Below, piece by piece: positions 27,408 through 35,947 of a DNA stretch of 59,622 bases. This DNA comes from Phycisphaerae bacterium (GTDB taxonomy: Bacteria; Planctomycetota; Phycisphaerae; UBA1845): assembly GCA_029260215.1 (NCBI GenBank), contig JAJDDQ010000007.1, positions 1 through 59,622 of the forward strand, written 5' to 3'. How positions within the stretch are numbered: the first letter of the stretch is position 1; every line of letters starts with the position of its first letter. Below the pieces are notes generated by a model that saw nothing but the letters and a program-made list of their open reading frames with translations, made no database searches and had not been told where the DNA came from. Made by a program: the position numbers and the translations under genes.

Positions 27408-27826
27408 AGTTGGAGCACTGGAAGCACGTCGCGTGCCAGTTCTTCAGCGACCGAAAAGCCTGTTTCCTGCTCCGGAACACCGTTGCGGAGCATGCGGCTG
27501 CCATTCGGGCTGACGTGTTCTGAAATCGTCTTCGCCTCAAGAAAACGGGCCTTTCCTTCGTGGACTGGGGCTTTGTGGTTTGATCGCCCTGTTTCGCAGG
27601 GTCCGAGGGCATATCGCCCGAATTTGCGTGAAATGCCCCATAGGGTGCAGCCCTGCACCATGTAATATCCGCGCCCGGTGTAAGAACGGTGGCACGGTAG
27701 CTGCTAGGGATGAAGCGAGGCGGCGGGGGTACTCTTTTTTGCCATCGACCCCGTATCGGCTCGAGAATGGGAGAGGCCGCCGCCCGCCGTTTCCTGGCGA
27801 TGCGTGGTCTTCACCGGAGGTAAGTC
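27408..27826. other. Divergent intergenic region (receiver operon and hemerythrin)
   Basis: No gene seen. It presumably holds the promoters of the minus-strand receiver-CBS operon and the plus-strand hemerythrin gene. It contains one palindrome at 27644-27659. The hemerythrin gene has GGAGGT seven bases before its ATG. Confidence 0.45.
27644..27659. repeat. Short palindrome GGTGCA-GCCC-TGCACC
   Basis: A six-base-pair hairpin with a four-base loop; similar in style to the other intergenic hairpins but without a second copy in this window. Confidence 0.45.
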
Positions 27827-28297
27827 ATGCGATCTCTTGCGTCAGAATCTTTTTCGGAAATCGCGGCGACACTCAGGAACGAACACAAGATCGTAACCGA
27901 TCTGGTCAACAAAGTGTCCGCCGCCACAGCGCTCGTGCCCGCGATCAATCGCGGCGATTGGCTCGACAATCTGAAGAGACACTTCTCGCGATTGCGTGTA
28001 CACATAAACAACCACATGGCCGCCGAAGAGCGGGACGGATTCTTGACGCCGGTCCTGGAGCTTCGCCCGACGCTTTCGTTCGAGGTGGAGCACCTGCGGA
28101 AAGAGCATGCGGAAATCGCTCGTTGGCTCGACCAGATTTGGAACGAACTCGTCGATATCCGCGAGGATGACGATCTGTTGATCGGTGACACGTTGCACCG
28201 CATCAAGCACCTCATCAGCACCGTCAGACACCACGAAGAACGCGAGGAGCTGCTTGTGTCCTTCGTCTTCAGCCAGGATATCGGCGGGCACAATTAG
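27827..28297 (+). CDS. Hemerythrin-like (HHE) protein
   Basis: A 156-residue four-helix protein with the histidine and acidic positions of the HHE cation-binding family: NEH near residue 20, HFSRLRVHINNHMAAEE in the second helix, KEHAEI in the third, and VRHHEERE in the last. Such proteins carry a di-iron site that binds oxygen or nitric oxide, or regulate iron. GGAGGT upstream fixes the start. It stands near the stress-associated genes at 22-27 kb. Confidence 0.85.
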   Translation: MRSLASESFSEIAATLRNEHKIVTDLVNKVSAATALVPAINRGDWLDNLKRHFSRLRVHINNHMAAEERDGFLTPVLELRPTLSFEVEHLRKEHAEIARWLDQIWNELVDIREDDDLLIGDTLHRIKHLISTVRHHEEREELLVSFVFSQDIGGHN

Positions 28298-28322
28298 GTC
28301 TTGCGCTCGGGTAACACCGAAT

Positions 28323-30062
28323 TCATTTTGAGGAACGGACGTGCGTTTGCACGTTCAGCAGGCGGGTCGCGCGAAGCAGTACGAATGCCATAGCCATGAC
28401 CGGCAGGATGCCCGCGCCGCACGGGGCAGGCTGCCCGGCTGGTGGTTCCGCGCATGCGTCGAAAGGTGCGGCGGTCACCGGTTGGCCTGTTCCTTCGGTC
28501 AGCACAACCATCTGTCGCGATGTCACGCTCGGAAAGCGTTCCGCATCGCCCCCGGGCCAGCGGACGATTACGGAGTCGGTCCGTTCCCGATCGCCGATTC
28601 CGAAGATCAGCCACGTGCTGTGGGTCGAAAGAAAGCTGGAGCCTGCATACACTTCGCGGACCTGGCGAAGGTCGCCAGCTTCCACCTCGACGCGCGCACC
28701 GATCGCGTCGCGGTTGCTGGTCGTGCCTACAAGCCGAATCTCGACCCAGCCGGAATCGCCGCCCCTGTTGTGCAGCAATATCGGGCGACCGCGACCATTT
28801 TCGTGCTTGGAGAGAACCACGACGATGTCCTCGAATCCATCTCCGTCGTAATCGCCCGAAGCCACACCGCTCGTAAAATCGCCCGCGAGATTGACGGGCA
28901 GCGGTGTTTCCGTGAAACCGAGTTGCCTGCTTCCGCCGTCGTTTTGCAGCAGTATTCCCGGGTTGCCCCGTCCGGGTCCGATCGCGTTCAGGAGGGTGTC
29001 GGGCAAGCTGCCGGCGAGGAAGATGTCCGCAAAACCGTCGTTGTCGAAGTCCGCAGTCGTGCAACCCCAGCCGAACTCGTATTCCGCGACGCCCGCATCG
29101 GCGGCGACATTTCGGTACGGGCCGTCGCATTCGCGGGTGAACAGTCCGTGTCGGGTGGGTAGAAACGTCGACGTGCCGAGATTCGTCAGGAACTGATCGA
29201 TGTCACCGTCGTTGTCGAAGTCCGCTGCACCGATGCCCATCCAGTAGCCGAGGCGATCCAAGCCGGAGCCCGCGGTCGCGTCTTCAAACGTGCCGTCGCC
29301 GCGATTGATGAACAATTCGATTGGTGTCGGCAAGAATTGCACGTTGTTGCAGTTCACGACCATCAGATCAATCCGTCCGTCGCGGTTGTGGTCTGTGAAT
29401 AGTGCGGCACAGGCGCCGAGTCTCGTGTCCACGCCGGACTCGGCGCTGATATCCGTAAACGTCAGATCGCCGTTGTTGCGGTACAACGCGTTGCGATCCT
29501 GCCGCCCGCGCGGCAGGCTGCCCGGAGCGCTGATGAACAGATCGAGAAATCCGTCGCCGTCCACGTCGGCCATGGCTGCACTCAGCGAGGTCGCCGGAGC
29601 GACGATGCCGGAAGACTGTGTAATATCCGAGAACGTTCCGTCGCCGTTGTTGTGGTAAAGCGCGACGGGGCCTGCCGGTCCGCCGCGAATGCCGCCTTCG
29701 GAGGTCAGGAACAAATCCCTGAATCCGTCGTTGTCGATATCGCCCGCCACCACGCCGGAGTAGCCGACGTTGTCCGCCACGCCCGCTTGCGCGGCTATCT
29801 CGGAAAACGTGCCGTTGCCGAGGTTTTCAATCAGGGCGTTGGGCTGCGTTCTGCCGTTGGTGATGAACAGGTCGAGATCGCCGTCGTTGTCGAAATCGAA
29901 CCAGGCTGCTCCGCCCAGACCGGAACCGCGAAACTCCGTGCTGCGTCGCTCGAAACCATTCAAGAGGTCGGACGCGTCCTCGAACGCTTCGCGATCCTGT
30001 CCGCCGGCCTGCGTCGCAACCGACAGGCAAACTCCAACGACAATGACACGCCAAGCATTCAT
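28323..30062 (-). CDS. FG-GAP/VCBS repeat protein with ASPIC/UnbV domain (CRTAC1-like)
   Basis: A 579-residue exported protein with a signal peptide (VIVVGVCLSVATQAGG), about seven FG-GAP blades with the DxDxDGxxD calcium motif (DFDNDGDLDLF, DIDNDGFRDLF, DVDGDGFLDLF and later copies), and a C-terminal ASPIC/UnbV domain (VIVRWPGGDAERF). The last 40 residues (PCGAGILPVMAMAFVLL, then basic residues) form a hydrophobic tail after Cys-Gly that could be a sorting signal. Its ATG overlaps the lgt stop as ATGA, so the two are translationally coupled. Confidence 0.88.
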   Translation of the reverse strand: MNAWRVIVVGVCLSVATQAGGQDREAFEDASDLLNGFERRSTEFRGSGLGGAAWFDFDNDGDLDLFITNGRTQPNALIENLGNGTFSEIAAQAGVADNVGYSGVVAGDIDNDGFRDLFLTSEGGIRGGPAGPVALYHNNGDGTFSDITQSSGIVAPATSLSAAMADVDGDGFLDLFISAPGSLPRGRQDRNALYRNNGDLTFTDISAESGVDTRLGACAALFTDHNRDGRIDLMVVNCNNVQFLPTPIELFINRGDGTFEDATAGSGLDRLGYWMGIGAADFDNDGDIDQFLTNLGTSTFLPTRHGLFTRECDGPYRNVAADAGVAEYEFGWGCTTADFDNDGFADIFLAGSLPDTLLNAIGPGRGNPGILLQNDGGSRQLGFTETPLPVNLAGDFTSGVASGDYDGDGFEDIVVVLSKHENGRGRPILLHNRGGDSGWVEIRLVGTTSNRDAIGARVEVEAGDLRQVREVYAGSSFLSTHSTWLIFGIGDRERTDSVIVRWPGGDAERFPSVTSRQMVVLTEGTGQPVTAAPFDACAEPPAGQPAPCGAGILPVMAMAFVLLRATRLLNVQTHVRSSK

Positions 30063-31183
30063 GCAAGTCCAACTTTCGGAAAAACGATGTCGTACACGCG
30101 CGGCTCACGCTGATGCGATGTTGCCGCCGCCGCCCGCTCGGGAAGAAATCGATAAACTACGACAAGCCATGCAACGCCGACGAACATCATCAGCAGGCTT
30201 AATGCCTGTGAGGCGGTCATGCCGAAAACGTCGGCGGGGTTGTCCGCGCGAATCGCTTCCATCGCGAAACGCGTAACTCCATAGCACGCCATCAGCAGGC
30301 CAAACACAACTCCATGTCGCCTCCGCCGATGAAACACGCGTGCCAGCAGGTTGGCCAACAGCAAGGCTGCGACGGCTGAGTAAAGCTGCGTCGGATGCGC
30401 GCGCGAGGCTGAATAGGATCGAGCGAGCGTTTGAATCTCTGCCGGCGAACTGCGTACGGAAGGATCACCCCGCGACGGATACGCACAGCGACTCCGCAAG
30501 GGAATAATCTTAGCCTGCATCGTGGGCGGTATGGATCGGTTTTTCATGGCTCGCCTTGCCATTGTCGGGTCGATCCACGTCACGCTGCGGTCGATTGGCG
30601 TCGAGCTAAACAACGCGCCGTCTTCGGTGTATCGGTCGAAGATCAGCTCCGCGGGCAGCGTCTGTTGGCGACTCTCCCATTGCTCGATCGAAGCGGGGCT
30701 GCCGAAAGGGAAGGTCACAGCCGCCACGCAGGCACTCGGCGATCCATAGCAGCAGCCGTTCAGAAAACAGCCCAACCGCCCGAACCCGAGCGACCACACA
30801 ATCATCACGGCGATGATATCCATGTACAAACGCACAGACGCACCGCGCAGCCTGATGTACGCAGCCGTGCATGCCATCGCCGGCAACAGTCCGCCGAGGA
30901 ATTCAAGCCCGCCCTGTCTGAAATCGAGAATCTCGCGAATCGGATGGTCCGACACGGCACCGGTGACTTGCCAATAGTGTGCGACGAAAAACACCCGCGC
31001 CCCGATCGCGCCGACGACCAAGCCTATGATCGCACAGTGGAGCATGATGTCCGCGTCGAGGCGGACCAGAATGCATCGACGCATGGCCAAATACAATCCG
31101 GAGAGGAATCCGATCATCATGGCTGTCCCGTAGCCGTGAATCGCGAACCCGCCGCCCGGTGATGACCAGATTTCAGGGAACAT
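30059..31183 (-). CDS. lgt: Prolipoprotein diacylglyceryl transferase-like protein
   Basis: Transfers a diacylglyceryl group to the lipobox Cys of prolipoproteins in the inner membrane. The 374-residue protein has about seven helices and the family signature as GRLGCFLNGCCYG (E. coli form GRIGNFINGELWG), plus HPTQLYSA and RFAMEAIRAD. Compared with E. coli, the signature Asn and Glu are Cys, the His in the HGG motif is Leu (EFLGG), and about 75 residues are inserted between residues 185 and 260. Such variants are common in distant phyla but make activity less certain. The stop overlaps the next gene's start. Confidence 0.82.
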   Translation of the reverse strand: MFPEIWSSPGGGFAIHGYGTAMMIGFLSGLYLAMRRCILVRLDADIMLHCAIIGLVVGAIGARVFFVAHYWQVTGAVSDHPIREILDFRQGGLEFLGGLLPAMACTAAYIRLRGASVRLYMDIIAVMIVWSLGFGRLGCFLNGCCYGSPSACVAAVTFPFGSPASIEQWESRQQTLPAELIFDRYTEDGALFSSTPIDRSVTWIDPTMARRAMKNRSIPPTMQAKIIPLRSRCAYPSRGDPSVRSSPAEIQTLARSYSASRAHPTQLYSAVAALLLANLLARVFHRRRRHGVVFGLLMACYGVTRFAMEAIRADNPADVFGMTASQALSLLMMFVGVAWLVVVYRFLPERAAAATSHQREPRVYDIVFPKVGLA

Positions 31184-31243
31184 GGATTAGGATTGACCGC
31201 AGCCGATGACGTCGGCGTTTTGTTGCGATGGTAAGCTCCAGCT

Positions 31244-32098
31244 TCACGCGTCGGCTTCCTCTTCATCCGCCGAGCCGTTCTTGCTGTCCTGTGCGGCTTG
31301 CGCCAATCGCTCGAACGCGGCGTCCGCGTCCTCCTCAGCCGGTGTTTCGCCGGCGGGCGCTTCCGCCTCGGCTTCCACCGTTTCCGGTGACGCATCGTCC
31401 TCCGGTTCCGTCGCCTCCACGGTCTCTGCCTGTTTCTCCGGCGGCGTCAGTTCTTCGGCGTTTGGCAGTTCATCCAGCGATGCCAAGCCGAAGACTTCCA
31501 GGAATCGCTTCGTCGTCCCGTACAGCAGCGGGCGACCGATATCCTCAGCCCGCCCGACGATCTTAACCAAATTCATCTCGCGAAGCCGATTGATGACCTC
31601 GCCGACGGCCACCCCGCGAATCTCCTCGATCGTCGCGCGTATCACGGGCTGACGATAGGCCACCACCGCCAGCGACTCGAGCGCAGCCTGCGACAACTTC
31701 GATTCGGAACGAATTTTCAACAGCTTGCGCAGCCAGACATTGTACTCCGGCAGCGTGAGAATCTGGTAACCCTTGGCGATCTCGTCCACCCGAAAAGACG
31801 CACCCGTCTCTTCGTACTTCGCATTCAGATCAGCCACGCATTGCCTGACATCCGCAGCCGCAACACCGCCGATGATGCGGGCGATCTTGGCTGCCCCGAT
31901 CGGCGAATCCGTCGCGAGGAGAATAGCCTCCACGATCGACGATGTGGGCAGACCGTGGTCCTCTTCCACCGATGGTGGATCTTCGGCTGCCTCCAGCTCG
32001 GGTGTCGATGGCTCCGGAGACGATTCCGCCTCGTCCACGGGCGACTCCTCCGCGACGACCTGCTCTTCCGCGATGTCTACGTCATTCGTCTTACGCAT
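31244..32098 (-). CDS. scpB: Segregation and condensation protein B
   Basis: A winged-helix subunit of the Smc-ScpAB condensin complex. The core (about residues 55-225) shows the family sequence: EAILLATDSPI, then YRQPVIRATIEEIRGV and NRLREMNLVKIVGRAEDIGR. Long acidic, probably disordered extensions flank it on both sides (284 residues against the usual ~190). No scpA is nearby. It is upstream of lgt on the same strand with a 60-base gap. Confidence 0.92.
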   Translation of the reverse strand: MRKTNDVDIAEEQVVAEESPVDEAESSPEPSTPELEAAEDPPSVEEDHGLPTSSIVEAILLATDSPIGAAKIARIIGGVAAADVRQCVADLNAKYEETGASFRVDEIAKGYQILTLPEYNVWLRKLLKIRSESKLSQAALESLAVVAYRQPVIRATIEEIRGVAVGEVINRLREMNLVKIVGRAEDIGRPLLYGTTKRFLEVFGLASLDELPNAEELTPPEKQAETVEATEPEDDASPETVEAEAEAPAGETPAEEDADAAFERLAQAAQDSKNGSADEEEADA

Positions 32099-32252
32099 AG
32101 GGCGATATCATACTCGGCTGTCATGCGTTTGGCGAGGGCACAACGCGTATCGCCACCGCTGGAGATCGGCCAATGCACCCGTGATGCGGATCACGTGTGA
32201 TCTAGCAATCTCCCGCGCTTGTGGGTTGCGGGCGATCGAATAGATTGCGGGT

Positions 32253-34028
32253 ATGTTCCGTGGTGTTTTGGCGACGTGTTTGATTCTGGCGACCCTGGTG
32301 CTGGGGGCGTATTCGCTCGGCACGCGGCGCGAGCGGGCGGACTTGGCCTACGTGAATGCGTCGGGGATCGGCACGCTCGATCCGGCTGCCATGACGTGGA
32401 AACAGGACATCCGCGTCGCGCTCAACGTGTGGGAAGGGTTGGCAGCCTACGACCCGACTGCGGGTGAGGTTGCGCCCGCCGCGGCGACAACCCCCGAGGT
32501 GTCGGCTGACGGTCTTACTTATCGATTTGCGATTAGATCCGACGCACGCTGGTCAAATGGTGAGGCAGTCACAGCCGAAGACTTCATTCGCGGCTGGCGA
32601 CGGGCCATCGAGCCTGGCACGGCGGGCGATTACGCATTCTTCATTCTTGATTACATTGCGGGCGCACGTGAATACTATAGTTGGCGAAACGCATTCGTGG
32701 CGAGCCTGTCTGCATTGCCGCACGATTCAGCGGAGCGAACCCGGCTATTGAAGGCACATGCGGGCGAGATGGATCGGCGTTTTCAGCGGGTCGGATTGTC
32801 CGCATCGCGCGAAAACGTGCTCACGGTTCAGCTCGTTCGCCCCTGCCCGTATTTCCTGGACCTGTGTACATTCGCGACAATGCTGCCCATACACGCGAGC
32901 ATTGAACAATTGCGCGCAAGCCAAAACGGAATCAACCTGACGAATGAAGGATTGGTCGCATACGATCCGCAATGGACCAAGCCGAACTATCGTCGCAACG
33001 GCTACACAGGTGTCGTGACCAATGGTGCATACGCCGTGGAATCCTGGTCGTTCAAACGATTTCTGCGCATGCGGGTCAATTCGTTCCATCGCGATGCGGA
33101 AACAATAGAATGCCAAACGGTAGATATGGTCGTCATTGGCGATTTGAACTCTGCCATGCTCGCGTACGAACGGGGCGACCTGGATTTTCTCCCGGAAACA
33201 GAGACCGCCTACGTTCACGAACTCGTACGATTGGCCACCACAGGCGAACGGAAAGACCTCCACAATTTCGACGTCTTTGGAACGTATTTCTATCTGTTCA
33301 ATTGCATAGATGCGGAATTGCAGGGTGTGGCGAACCCGTTCGTCGATGCCCGTGTGCGACGGGCGTTCGCCATATCCGTGGATCGCGCGTTGATTGCCGA
33401 GTGTGTAACCGGACGCGGCGAACAGCCTATGGGAAACATCGTGCCGACCGGAATGATCGAGGGATACGCACCGCCACCGCCATTGCAGTACGATCCCGCG
33501 GAAGCAAGGCGACTGTTGGCTGAGGCTGGTTTTCCCGGCGGCGATGGACTGCCGCCCATCGACCTTCTTTACAATACAGGTTTTCACCATGAGCGCGTTT
33601 GCGACGCAATGGCCGAGATGTGGCGGGTCGAACTGGGCGCTACTGTGCGTCTTCGCGGGCGAGAAGTGAAAACGTTCAGCGAAGATCGTCGCGCGAGACG
33701 GTTCATGATTGCCAGGGCTGGCTGGTATGGTGACTACGCCGATCCGACCACCTATCTCGATTTATTCGCCAGCGAGAACGGCCACAATGATTCGGGACAT
33801 CGCGACGCACGCTTCGAAGAACTGCTGAATCAGGCACGCGGCTTGAACGACGGACGCGCTCGCCTGAAATTGCTGCGTCGCGCGGAGGCACGCCTGCTCC
33901 ACGAAACAACGCCATTGATCCCGCTATTCCAGCAGACGCAACTCATCGCGATCAAGCCGTATGTGCAGGGTTTGATACCGAACGCACGCCTGATATTCCC
34001 ATTCCATCGCGCCCGCGTGAACCGATGA
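32253..34028 (+). CDS. Peptide ABC transporter substrate-binding protein 1 (family 5)
   Basis: A 591-residue extracytoplasmic solute-binding protein of the OppA/DppA family. An N-terminal membrane segment (VLATCLILATLVLGAYSLG) serves as export signal or anchor; no lipobox Cys is present. Family regions include LTYRFAIRSDARWSNGEAVTAEDF and VRRAFAISVDRALI. It opens an eight-gene operon, and its stop overlaps the start of the first permease as ATGA. The region upstream is divergent from scpB and probably holds the promoter. Confidence 0.9.
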   Translation: MFRGVLATCLILATLVLGAYSLGTRRERADLAYVNASGIGTLDPAAMTWKQDIRVALNVWEGLAAYDPTAGEVAPAAATTPEVSADGLTYRFAIRSDARWSNGEAVTAEDFIRGWRRAIEPGTAGDYAFFILDYIAGAREYYSWRNAFVASLSALPHDSAERTRLLKAHAGEMDRRFQRVGLSASRENVLTVQLVRPCPYFLDLCTFATMLPIHASIEQLRASQNGINLTNEGLVAYDPQWTKPNYRRNGYTGVVTNGAYAVESWSFKRFLRMRVNSFHRDAETIECQTVDMVVIGDLNSAMLAYERGDLDFLPETETAYVHELVRLATTGERKDLHNFDVFGTYFYLFNCIDAELQGVANPFVDARVRRAFAISVDRALIAECVTGRGEQPMGNIVPTGMIEGYAPPPPLQYDPAEARRLLAEAGFPGGDGLPPIDLLYNTGFHHERVCDAMAEMWRVELGATVRLRGREVKTFSEDRRARRFMIARAGWYGDYADPTTYLDLFASENGHNDSGHRDARFEELLNQARGLNDGRARLKLLRRAEARLLHETTPLIPLFQQTQLIAIKPYVQGLIPNARLIFPFHRARVNR

Positions 34029-34942
34029 TACGCACAGCCATCAATAGACTGCTGCTGGGCATTGTCACGGTGGCATGTGTGTATACCGTAACATTTGTGA
34101 TGGTCATGATCGTGCCGGGGAACCCGTTCGCCGCCGGCGAGCGCAACATGCCGTCCGAAGTGCTCAGCGCGCTCGAAGCTCGTTACGACGTGAACAACCC
34201 CGTACGCTATTTCGGACAGTTCCTCGCGGGAGCTGTGCGCTTCGATTTCGGCCCATCGTTCCAATACAGAGACTGGACCTGCACGCAGATCATAGCACAG
34301 TCTCTGACCGTCTCCGCCACGCTCGGGTTTCTAGCGATACTGATCGCCGTCGCCGTCGGTGTGCCGATCGGCGTATTCAGTGCAATGAACCGGGGCAAGT
34401 GGTTCGATCACGCAGCACTGGGGTTCGCATTACTCGGAGTCAGCCTGCCCACGTTCGTCACCGGCTCGTTCCTGCTGATTGTCTGTGGCGTCTTCCTGAA
34501 GTGGTTCCCGGTCGGCGGATGGGGCACACTGGGGCACATCCCATTGCCGGCCATCACATTATCTCTGCCGTTCATCGCCTATGTCGCACGGTTGACACGG
34601 GCGGGGATGCTCGACGCGCTCAGTGGAGATTTCGTGCGCACCGCAATCGCCAAAGGCGCACCCCATCGCGAGATCATCTGGAAGCACGTGTTCCGCGTGG
34701 CCTTCCTGCCAGTGCTGAGCTACATAGGCCCCGCAGCCGCACAGGCGATGACCGGCTCATTCGTCGTGGAAAAAGTCTTCGGCGTACCCGGCATCGGCCA
34801 GCATTTCGTCAATTCCGCCTTGAACCTCGACAGAGGGCTGATACTCAGCACTGTACTCGTGTTCGCGGTGATGCTGGTTGTGTTCAATATGGTCGTGGAC
34901 GTGGTCTACATGTATGTCGATCCGCGTGTGCGCAATGGATAG
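34025..34942 (+). CDS. Peptide ABC transporter permease 1 (OppB/DppB type)
   Basis: A 305-residue inner-membrane subunit with about six helices. The EAA loop reads RTAIAKGAPHREIIWKHVFR and the segment after it (FLPVLSYIGPAAAQAMTGSFVVEKVFGVPGIG) is characteristic of DppB. Overlaps the upstream gene by four bases. Confidence 0.93.
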   Translation: MIRTAINRLLLGIVTVACVYTVTFVMVMIVPGNPFAAGERNMPSEVLSALEARYDVNNPVRYFGQFLAGAVRFDFGPSFQYRDWTCTQIIAQSLTVSATLGFLAILIAVAVGVPIGVFSAMNRGKWFDHAALGFALLGVSLPTFVTGSFLLIVCGVFLKWFPVGGWGTLGHIPLPAITLSLPFIAYVARLTRAGMLDALSGDFVRTAIAKGAPHREIIWKHVFRVAFLPVLSYIGPAAAQAMTGSFVVEKVFGVPGIGQHFVNSALNLDRGLILSTVLVFAVMLVVFNMVVDVVYMYVDPRVRNG

Positions 34943-34954
34943 AGGTTATTGAGT

Positions 34955-35947
34955 TTGGCTGCGATTCTTCCATTGAAACGACTGATCCAACACCGCACCG
35001 CCTGTGCGGGAATGATCGCCCTGACCATCCTGTCTGCGGCGGCTGTGCTGACACTGTCGCTGACTGCGTCCTGGTACAACGTGCAAAATTTGCGCGAAGC
35101 TGTGCGCGAAGCACCCTCGCTCAAGCCGATTACGGATTTCCAGCCGTATGCGGACGCTTTTTCGCCGCAACCAATGGAAGGCCTGGGCGGCTCAATTGTG
35201 CAAAGCGTGTACCGCGCATCCGGCTGGATGGGCTATGATGATCTCGGGAGAAGCCTGCTTTTTCGCACAATGTTCGGCTGGTTGATCAGCATGGCCATCG
35301 CGTGTGCCGCCGCAGGGGTTTCGGTGGTGATTGGGACAGCCTGGGGTGCGACGGCGGCACTATTCGGCGGGCGCGTCGACATGGTGATGATGCGTGTCGT
35401 GGATGTGCTCTATGGCCTGCCCTACGTGTTGTTCATCATCCTGCTCAAGGTCGTCCTGGAGCGACCGCTGGGCGATTGGCTGGGTGGGCAGGCACGGCTG
35501 GCCAACGTAATCATCGTGTTCGTCGCCATTGGGTCCGTGGGCTGGCTGACGATGGCCCGTGTGATTCGCGGGCAGGTGCTGTCGTTGCGTAATCAGGTAT
35601 TCATCGAAGCCGCCCTCGCCGCCGGAGCAGGCCGAACACGCATTTTGTGGCGACACCTGCTGCCGAATCTTGTCGGACCGATCGTCGTGTACGCCACGCT
35701 GGTCATGCCGCAGGCCATTTTGCAGGAATCGTTCCTGAGTTTTCTGGGGATCGGCGTTGCCTCTCCCGTGCCGTCGCTGGGTCGGTTGGCCGCCGACGGG
35801 GTGCAGGGCGTCAACACGGTGGTGGGTTTCTGGTGGCTTCTCGCGTTTCCTTGTGGGATACTCCTCGTGACGTTGTTGGCGTTCAACTTCATCGGTGACG
35901 GACTGCGCGACGCACTGGACCCGAAAACACGGAAGGCAATGTTGTGA
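34955..35947 (+). CDS. Peptide ABC transporter permease 2 (OppC/DppC type)
   Basis: About 330 residues with an OppC N-terminal domain (first helix MIALTILSAAAVLTLSL) and five more helices. The EAA loop is FIEAALAAGAGRTRILWRHL, followed by LPNLVGPIVVYATLVMPQAI. No ATG fits; TTG at 34955 has AGAGG nine bases upstream, while TTG at 34949 is too close to it. Its stop overlaps the GTG start of the next gene by four bases. Confidence 0.9.
   Translation: MAAILPLKRLIQHRTACAGMIALTILSAAAVLTLSLTASWYNVQNLREAVREAPSLKPITDFQPYADAFSPQPMEGLGGSIVQSVYRASGWMGYDDLGRSLLFRTMFGWLISMAIACAAAGVSVVIGTAWGATAALFGGRVDMVMMRVVDVLYGLPYVLFIILLKVVLERPLGDWLGGQARLANVIIVFVAIGSVGWLTMARVIRGQVLSLRNQVFIEAALAAGAGRTRILWRHLLPNLVGPIVVYATLVMPQAILQESFLSFLGIGVASPVPSLGRLAADGVQGVNTVVGFWWLLAFPCGILLVTLLAFNFIGDGLRDALDPKTRKAML

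Noticed and set aside
34075-35238. 387-residue open frame overlapping two permease genes
   Set aside because: Arg/His-rich composition and overlap with clear OppB/OppC genes in another frame show it is a shadow.
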